A DNA stretch of 32,118 nt, from positions 1-32,118 of the forward strand of contig NZ_NQVN01000036.1 in the NCBI RefSeq assembly GCF_002770725.1, in the 5' to 3' direction. Numbering within the stretch: position 1 is the first letter of the stretch; every line of letters starts with the position of its first letter. This document shows positions 26,729 to 32,118 of the stretch, in pieces. Below the pieces are notes generated by a model. That model was not told the DNA's origin and did no database searches. It saw only the letters and a program-made list of their open reading frames with translations. The DNA is from Pleomorphomonas carboxyditropha (lineage in GTDB: Bacteria > Pseudomonadota > Alphaproteobacteria > Rhizobiales > Pleomorphomonadaceae). The position numbers and the translations under genes are program-made.

Positions 26729-27280
26729 GTGAGCGTGGCCTGGCTTCTCTTCGGTTTTCGCGGTCGGATCGGCCGGCTGGCCTATTGGCTCGGGGGGTTG
26801 GCCCAGCTCTTCGGCTGGTATGTCTTGGTGGTGAGCGTCATCGCTTTCGTTGAGGCTACCGATGCCGGAATGATTGTCCATGGCCCCGGCGGCCTGACAA
26901 TCGTTCTGGTTATCGGATCGCTGTTTGCCGTCGTGCTCGTGGTGGTCAATTTCGCGCTATGCGCCAAGCGCTTCCATGATCGCGACCATTCGCTCTGGCG
27001 CTTCCTGATCGTTCTCGTGCCCATCGCCGGTCCGACTTGGCTCCTGATTGAACTTGGCTGTCTTCCCGGCACGTCTAGCACCAATCGCTACGGCCCGGTG
27101 CCCGAGCCCCTGTTTCGCCACTCTTCCGGTGATGATCGCGGTTGGCATGGTCAGCGGACGGCCCCTGATCCTTACGTCCCTAGCGCGTCGTCGTCAGAGG
27201 TCGTTGAGCGCCTTACAGGTCCGGCGCGTACGGTTCCGTCGCGGCTTCAGTTCGGGCGGCGGGGGCTCGGTGGCCGGTAG
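26729..27280 (+). CDS. DUF805 membrane protein (second of a tandem pair)
   Basis: This 183-residue paralogue of the preceding protein starts at GTG 26729, after GGGGAA. It has FRGRIGRLAYW, similar membrane segments, AKRFHDRDHS, a TNRYG motif and the same type of C-terminal tail (VVERLTGPARTVPS to LQFGRRGL). The shared tails show an old tandem duplication. It converges with traG, whose stop is at 27330. Confidence 0.88.
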   Translation: MSVAWLLFGFRGRIGRLAYWLGGLAQLFGWYVLVVSVIAFVEATDAGMIVHGPGGLTIVLVIGSLFAVVLVVVNFALCAKRFHDRDHSLWRFLIVLVPIAGPTWLLIELGCLPGTSSTNRYGPVPEPLFRHSSGDDRGWHGQRTAPDPYVPSASSSEVVERLTGPARTVPSRLQFGRRGLGGR

Positions 27281-27329
27281 GCGCTAAGCCAGCGCGCGGC
27301 GCTTGGCGTCTGGTAGATGCTCGAAGCCG

Positions 27330-28907
27330 TCACGGTGTCTCGAACATTCCCTTGAACTCAGGATCTGCAAAGTATCGGAGTTTTTCGACCACGGCCGGTC
27401 GTTGTCCCTGTTGGAGCAGGATCATGCTCGTCTGCGGCAGGCGCATGATCTCATCGGGGTTGACGAGATCGCGGGCCGAGACGTGCTGGCTGGTGGAGGT
27501 TTCGCCCTTGCTCCAGGCGTCGGTGGTGTACCAGGCATCGGTCTTGCCGATGGTGCGGGCGATCCACTCAGCCGTGTCGACGTCGTTGACACCAAACAGC
27601 TGCAGCAGGCCGGCGTTGGAGAGGAAGGTTCCGGCCTTCTGTCCGTAGGTGGCGCGCAGCTGGTGGAGATCCTGGAGGATGGGCCAGAGCTGGACGCCGT
27701 AGCCGGCCATCAGGCCCATGGCGCGCTCGACCGGCTCGAGGTGGCCGAGGGCGGCGAACTCGTCGAGAAGATAGAGGACGGGGGCGGCCGGCTTCGCCGG
27801 ATCGCGGGCCATGTCCATGAGGCTCTGGGATACGAGGAGGCGCAGCCACCTTGAATAGGTGGCGAGGCGATCGGGCGGCAGGACGAGGAAGACGGTGGCC
27901 GTGTGGTGCTTGAGATCGGCGAAGGAGAAGAAGCTGTCGTCGAGCACGCGATACATGCGCGGGGAATCGAGGAAATGGGTGTGGCGCTGAGCGGCGGAGA
28001 GGACGCCGGCGGCTTCGCGATCGGATTTGCCGAGGTGGCGGTTGGCAGCACGGGCGACTAGGCCGTTCGCGGCCGTCGACGCCTGCATGGCCTCGAGGAG
28101 GGCGGCGAAGGCCTTGGGGGCGAGGGTGAGATATTCGCGGAGGGTGGCGAGGTGCCGGCGGCCGAGCGGTTCGGTCGCGACGACATGCAGGATGAGGCCG
28201 GCGATCAGCGCCTTGGCTTCCTCGTTCCAGTGCGCTTCGCCGGCCATGCCCGGTTCGTCGAAGACGAGGGCGTCGGCGAGCGTTGCGGCATCCTCGGCGA
28301 CATCGAGGCCGGCGGGGTCGAGCCTGTCGAGGGGATTGAAGGCGGCGGAACTGCGGCCGGTGACGCCGAAGGGATCGAGGACATGGACAGGCCCGAAGCG
28401 CTCACGGGCGTGGCTGGCGATCCTGGCATTCTCGCCTTTGGGATCAATGCAGATCACCGAGCGATCGAGGGTCAAAAGGTTCGGGATGATGGTGCCGACG
28501 CCCTTGCCGGTGCGGGTCGGGGCCATGGTGAGGAGATGGGCCGAACCATCGTAGCGTAACAGCTTGTTCGTCCGGGGATCGCGGCCGACGATGAGGCCGC
28601 CGGCGCCCTTGGCAAGGGCAGCGATTTCTTTTCCGGTAGCCCATCTGGCCGAGCCGAACACGGACCAGCTCTGACGGCTCTGAGGGAACAGGCCTGCGAG
28701 GAAGCCGCCAACACCAAGGACGAGCGGCAGATAGCCGGCGCCGGCGTCGATCGCGCTGGCTATTGCGCCGTATTGCCATCCGAAGACGCGATGAAGGATG
28801 TAGTCGGCGAGAAGGACGAGACCGGCCAGAAGCATGCCGAGGAGGGCACCGGCGAGACCGCAGATCGGCGCCCAGAGCAGCCGGCCGAGGAGGTCGAGGA
28901 TCTTCAT
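27330..28907 (-). CDS. traG: TraG/VirD4-type coupling protein
   Basis: This 525-residue type IV coupling protein would deliver the TraA-bound strand to a mating channel. Two N-terminal membrane helices (about 10-38 and 57-73) are followed by FGSARWA, Walker A TRTGKGVG (131-138), IDPKGEN, and Walker B YLLDEFAALG (379-388). Late motifs include LFGVNDVDTAEWI and MILLQQGQRP. It looks complete although shorter than Ti-plasmid TraG. Its ATG overlaps the traD stop (28904-28907), so traD and traG are coupled. No T4SS channel genes accompany it. Confidence 0.95.
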   Translation of the reverse strand: MKILDLLGRLLWAPICGLAGALLGMLLAGLVLLADYILHRVFGWQYGAIASAIDAGAGYLPLVLGVGGFLAGLFPQSRQSWSVFGSARWATGKEIAALAKGAGGLIVGRDPRTNKLLRYDGSAHLLTMAPTRTGKGVGTIIPNLLTLDRSVICIDPKGENARIASHARERFGPVHVLDPFGVTGRSSAAFNPLDRLDPAGLDVAEDAATLADALVFDEPGMAGEAHWNEEAKALIAGLILHVVATEPLGRRHLATLREYLTLAPKAFAALLEAMQASTAANGLVARAANRHLGKSDREAAGVLSAAQRHTHFLDSPRMYRVLDDSFFSFADLKHHTATVFLVLPPDRLATYSRWLRLLVSQSLMDMARDPAKPAAPVLYLLDEFAALGHLEPVERAMGLMAGYGVQLWPILQDLHQLRATYGQKAGTFLSNAGLLQLFGVNDVDTAEWIARTIGKTDAWYTTDAWSKGETSTSQHVSARDLVNPDEIMRLPQTSMILLQQGQRPAVVEKLRYFADPEFKGMFETP

Positions 28908-29212
28908 TTGCCGTTTGCCGCCGGCGCCGATTCCGTGGTCTCGCTCTCCGGCTCTTTCTCCTTCAGCAGCTCGTCGAACAGCGGTCGGTCGGTGTCGCGG
29001 GTTAGGAAGCCGGGCAGCTCGCGCCGCAGCCAGTCGGCGAGGTTCCTGGAGATCTCGTCGCGGCCGTGCTCGAGGCGATGGAGGACGAAGGCGCCGAGCA
29101 GCACCTTGCGGCGAGTGTCCTCGGTGCGCTCCTGCTTACTCAACCGAGCCTTGAGCGCTTTCTTCCGGGCTTCGAGCTGGGCCAGCCGTTCCTCGATGGT
29201 TTTGCGGGGCAT
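28904..29212 (-). CDS. traD: TraD-like transfer accessory protein
   Basis: This 102-residue protein begins with a charged coiled-coil-like helix (IEERLAQLEARKKALKARLS). The TraD-family core follows: DTRRKVLLGAFVLHRL, then LRRELPGFLTRDTDRPLFDEL. TraD proteins of this plasmid family sit between the accessory genes and traG and are thought to act at oriT. It is coupled to traG by an ATGA overlap. The start at 29212 has GGAG six bases upstream. Confidence 0.82.
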   Translation of the reverse strand: MPRKTIEERLAQLEARKKALKARLSKQERTEDTRRKVLLGAFVLHRLEHGRDEISRNLADWLRRELPGFLTRDTDRPLFDELLKEKEPESETTESAPAANGK

Positions 29213-29224
29213 GGAGATCTCCGA

Positions 29225-29548
29225 TCAGCTCAGGGCTCTGGCGCGGCGCTGGATGCCTTCGAGCAGGTAGGCCATCAGCAGAGGAAGGCCGTGGTTCTCG
29301 ACGCCGAACTTCTTTCCGGCAGGAATAGCGGTTTCCATGTCCTGCCATTCAGCCAGAAGTTCTACTTTTGCCTCGGGGTCGAGAATCGAAAGGTCGATGT
29401 CGGTGTCCAGCTTCTTTGCCAGAAAGTCGAAGATGGTTCCGAAGCGAATTTCCCAGCGAACTTCTTCGATCGACAGATCGTCATAGCGGCCGGTGTCGAT
29501 GGCGCTGTTGAAGTAGAAGGCGATGAACGTCAGCGTCGAGATTTTCAT
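29225..29548 (-). CDS. Hypothetical protein in the tra operon
   Basis: This 107-residue acidic protein starts at ATG 29548, with GGAGGA four bases upstream. It begins MKISTLTFIAFYFNSAIDTG and ends GIQRRARALS. It has no membrane segment and no motif that I recognise. It occupies the position of traC in Ti-type operons but does not look like TraC. It lies 12 bases from traD, and its 5' end faces oriT. Confidence 0.7.
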   Translation of the reverse strand: MKISTLTFIAFYFNSAIDTGRYDDLSIEEVRWEIRFGTIFDFLAKKLDTDIDLSILDPEAKVELLAEWQDMETAIPAGKKFGVENHGLPLLMAYLLEGIQRRARALS

Positions 29549-29699
29549 GCTGTCCTCCATGGGGCGATCCATCTTATTCCGAAGCTCAATGATTTCAAAC
29601 TCGAAGCCGATGCGCCAACAGCATATGCGACGATTCCCTCTATTCACAAACGCCGGTGCAAGCGCCATCCCGAGGAATGTCTGAAGCGTAGCGCAGGAA

Positions 29700-29740
29700 T
29701 TCTGAAGGGCGCACTTACGAGTTGCTGCGCAACTCAGTGC
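29700..29740 (-). other. oriT: Q-type nick region with adjacent hairpin
   Basis: The minus strand of 29706-29718 reads GTAAGTGCGCCCT, the nick region of RSF1010/Ti-type (MOBQ) transfer origins, with cleavage expected in the TGCG/CCCT step. Directly beside it, 29719-29725 and 29729-29735 (GAGTTGC/GCAACTC) form a seven-base stem around TGC, the usual relaxase-binding hairpin. It lies between the divergent tra operons, just before traA. Confidence 0.88.
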
Positions 29741-29774
29741 TTGATACCCTGCATCCAGCTTGGAGCATGTCGGT

Positions 29775-32118
29775 TTGGCGATCTATCATTTCAGCGGCAA
29801 GGTGGTCTCGCGGGCGAGTGGCCGTAGCGCCGTCGCCTCGGCCGCCTATCGCGCTGCCGAACGGCTGACCAATGAACGCGACGGCCTGACGCATGACTTC
29901 ACCCGGAAAGAAGGGGTGGAGCATTCCGAGATCGTGCTTCCGGACGGTGTGACAGCGGATTGGGCGAAGGACCGGGCGGCGCTGTGGAATGCCGCCGAGT
30001 TCGCCGAGAAGCGCAAGGACGCGCGCGTGGCGCGGGAATTCCAGATCGCCCTGCCGCACGAGCTGACGGGCGAACAGCGCTTGGAGCTCTGCCGGGATTT
30101 TGCGCGGGAGCTGTCGAGCCGTTACGGGGCGGCGGTGGATTTTGCGATCCATGCGCCGCACGAGGCGAGCGACGTTCGCAACACCCACGCCCACGTGATG
30201 ATGACGACGCGGGTGGTGACGGTCGAAGGGCTGGGCGAGAAGACGCTTCTGGAGCGGGAGAACAAGTGGCTACTGGCGCAGGGCCTCGCCACGACCGACG
30301 TGCAGATCCGCGACCTTAGGCAAGCGTGGGAGGGGGTGGCGAACGAGCACTTGGCGCGGGCGGGGCTGGATGTGCGGATCGATCATCGCTCGCACCTGAC
30401 GCGGGGGCTGTCGATCGAGCCGACCGAGCATATGGGCGTTCACGCCACGCAGATGCAGCGCAAGGGGATGGAGGTCTCCCGGGGACGGCTCGACGAGGAG
30501 GCAAGCCGGCGCAATGCCGAACTGATCGCCGAGAAGCCGGAGCAGGTGCTCAGTCTCATCACGACCGAGAAGAGCGTGTTCGACCGGCGCGACATCGCCC
30601 GCGCGCTGCACCGGGCGATCGACGATCCTGAGGCGTTCCAGACGGCGCTTGCCTCGGTGATGGCGTCGCCGGCGCTGGTCGAGCTCCAGGCGGAGCGAGC
30701 CGACGCGGAGACGGGTGAGATCCTCGCGGCGCGCTATTCGACGCGGGAAATGGTGGCGATCGAATCCGACATGGCGGCGGCGGCCGAGCGGATGGCGGAA
30801 GCGCGGAGCCATGGCGTCGACCGGCGTCGGGTGGACCGGGCGATCGAGCACCAGGACGCGGCGATCCGGTCGGGCGTGGCGGCTGGTCTGTCCGCGAAGA
30901 TGGAGAGCGGCGAAATCGACGCGGCCGAGCGGGGTCGGCAGGTCGCCGGGGCGCGGCTTTCGGACGAGCAGCGGCGGGCGATCGGGCATGTGACCGGGCC
31001 GGAAGGCATTGCCGTGGTGGTCGGCTTTGCCGGCGCCGGTAAGAGCACCATGCTCGCCGCTGCGCGCGAGGCATGGGAAGCGCAAGGCTATTCTGTTCAT
31101 GGGGCGGCGCTGTCTGGCAAGGCGACCGAGGGACTGGAAGAGAGTTCGGGCATCGCATCGCGGACGCTGGCGTCGTGGAACCGGAGTTGGCAGAACGAGC
31201 GTCACCAGCTCGGCCGCGGCGACGTGCTGGTGATCGACGAGGCCGGTATGGTTGGAAGCCGGCAGCTCGCCCGTTTCGTCGGGGAGGCGGAGGCGCGCGG
31301 GGCGAAGCTCGTCCTGGTCGGAGACCACGAGCAGCTTCAGGCGATCGGCGCCGGCGCTCCGTTCCGGGCGATCGCCGAGGTGGTCGGGCATGTCGAACTC
31401 TCCGACATCCGGCGGCAACGGGAGAGCTGGCAGCGGGAGGCATCGGTTGCTTTCGCCACGCATCGGACGGCGGAGGGTCTCGCAGCCTATCGCGCGGCCG
31501 GAGCGATCCGGCTTGCGGGTGACATGGCAGAGGCGCGGGCGGCAATCGTGCGCGCGTACCTTGCCGATCGCGACCAGCGTCCGGAGGGCACCCGGGTTGC
31601 CATGGCGCACCGTCGCGCCGACGTGCGGGCGCTCAACGAGGAGATCCGGTCGGCGCTTCAGGAGCGGGGCGAACTGGCGCGCGTCCGCCCGTCCGATGGG
31701 ATCGGGGACGGGCCGCCACATGCCCAGGAGCGGCCGCGTGCGTTGATCTACCAGACCAACGACGGCAAGCGGGAGTTCGCCGAGGGTGACCGGATCGTGT
31801 TCCTGGAGAACAACCGCGACCTCGGGGTGAAGAACGGCATGCTGGGGACGGTGGAAGCCGTCGAGTCAGGTCGGGTGGTGGTCCAGCTCGACGGCCCAGC
31901 GCGCGGCAGAGGGGAGGATGCGCGTGCTGTTTCTGTGTCCACGGATAGTTATAACGCGATCGATCATGGCTATGCGACGACGATTCACAAGAACCAGGGG
32001 GCGACGGTCGACCGGGCCTATGTGCTGGCGTCGGGGACGATGGACCGGCACCTCACCTATGTGGCGATGACCCGGCACCGGGAGGGCGTTCAGCTCCACG
32101 TCGCCCGCGACGAGTTCG
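29775..32118 (+). CDS. traA: TraA relaxase/helicase, N-terminal part (continues at base 1)
   Basis: This is the conjugative relaxase that nicks oriT and unwinds the transferred strand. I chose TTG 29775, nine bases after GGAG, because it gives the standard (M)AIYHFSGKV start. Residues 1 to about 230 are the MobA/MobL (MOBQ) nuclease, with candidate catalytic Tyr25 (SAAYRAA) and metal-binding NTHAHVMM (137-144). The RecD/TraI-type helicase follows, with Walker A GFAGAGKST (417-425) and Walker B VIDEAGM (486-492), then GDHEQLQAIGAG. The coding frame runs through the end of the window and resumes at base 2. The full protein would be 1,255 residues. Confidence 0.95.
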   Translation, partial: MAIYHFSGKVVSRASGRSAVASAAYRAAERLTNERDGLTHDFTRKEGVEHSEIVLPDGVTADWAKDRAALWNAAEFAEKRKDARVAREFQIALPHELTGEQRLELCRDFARELSSRYGAAVDFAIHAPHEASDVRNTHAHVMMTTRVVTVEGLGEKTLLERENKWLLAQGLATTDVQIRDLRQAWEGVANEHLARAGLDVRIDHRSHLTRGLSIEPTEHMGVHATQMQRKGMEVSRGRLDEEASRRNAELIAEKPEQVLSLITTEKSVFDRRDIARALHRAIDDPEAFQTALASVMASPALVELQAERADAETGEILAARYSTREMVAIESDMAAAAERMAEARSHGVDRRRVDRAIEHQDAAIRSGVAAGLSAKMESGEIDAAERGRQVAGARLSDEQRRAIGHVTGPEGIAVVVGFAGAGKSTMLAAAREAWEAQGYSVHGAALSGKATEGLEESSGIASRTLASWNRSWQNERHQLGRGDVLVIDEAGMVGSRQLARFVGEAEARGAKLVLVGDHEQLQAIGAGAPFRAIAEVVGHVELSDIRRQRESWQREASVAFATHRTAEGLAAYRAAGAIRLAGDMAEARAAIVRAYLADRDQRPEGTRVAMAHRRADVRALNEEIRSALQERGELARVRPSDGIGDGPPHAQERPRALIYQTNDGKREFAEGDRIVFLENNRDLGVKNGMLGTVEAVESGRVVVQLDGPARGRGEDARAVSVSTDSYNAIDHGYATTIHKNQGATVDRAYVLASGTMDRHLTYVAMTRHREGVQLHVARDEF
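32051..32118. repeat. Terminal direct repeat, right copy (circle junction)
   Basis: Identical to bases 1-68. It is the overlap that closes the circle within the traA helicase domain. Confidence 0.93.

Noticed and set aside
27303..27854. Plus-strand open frame of 183 codons opposite traG
   Set aside because: Shadow of the Walker B region of traG. No ribosome site or domain.
30270..31721. Long minus-strand open frames (483 and 328 codons) opposite traA
   Set aside because: Pro/Arg/His-rich products with no domain, lying opposite a clearly coding relaxase. They are frame shadows of high-GC DNA.

Overview
The window reads as one complete circular plasmid of about 32,050 bp, linearised inside a gene. 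Its last 68 bases (32051-32118) repeat bases 1-68 exactly, and the relaxase gene traA runs off the right end and continues in frame at the left end. The MOBQ-type TraA, a TraG coupling protein, TraD, a DUF6118-like protein and a ParA family protein, together with high-GC coding, point to an alphaproteobacterium, most likely Hyphomicrobiales (Rhizobiales). The species cannot be told from sequence alone.

Layout. (1) Transfer module, about 25.5-32.1 kb and 1-2.2 kb: traG, traD and a small gene on the minus strand, an oriT-like nick site with a hairpin, then traA and a DUF6118-like gene on the plus strand. No mating-pair (trb/virB) genes are present, so the plasmid looks mobilisable rather than self-transmissible. 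(2) Cargo, 2.2-15.5 kb: a mosaic surface-glycan region. It holds two family 2 glycosyltransferase modules, three HAD-fold proteins of one distinctive family, a capsule-type glycosyltransferase fused to a methyltransferase, and a DUF115/GT42-like protein. Degraded insertion sequences of the IS3, IS481, IS200/IS605 and IS5 families sit at most gene boundaries. (3) An MsbA-type ABC exporter at 16.4-18.2 kb, followed by nested remnants of Tn3-family transposons with one intact resolvase and a frameshifted acetyltransferase (18.3-20.9 kb). (4) Maintenance module, 21.1-25.4 kb: a small ribbon-helix-helix protein, a winged-helix protein that is the best replication-initiator candidate, a parA-parB-like pair with repeated candidate operators/centromeres, an intact HigB/HigA-like toxin-antitoxin pair and the scar of further toxin-antitoxin systems. 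(5) A tandem pair of DUF805 membrane proteins lying between a traG 3' remnant and the intact traG.

The most unusual content is the glycan cargo. The same three modules (HAD domain, an uncharacterised C-terminal domain and a GT2 domain) occur twice in different orders and with different gene boundaries: GT2 | HAD-CTD in overlapping genes at 2.5-5.4 kb, and HAD | CTD-GT2 in closely spaced genes at 12.1-15.5 kb. A third HAD-CTD stands alone at 5.5-7.6 kb. This suggests that the three domains work together on one glycan substrate, perhaps with the ABC exporter and the other transferases, but that function is inferred.
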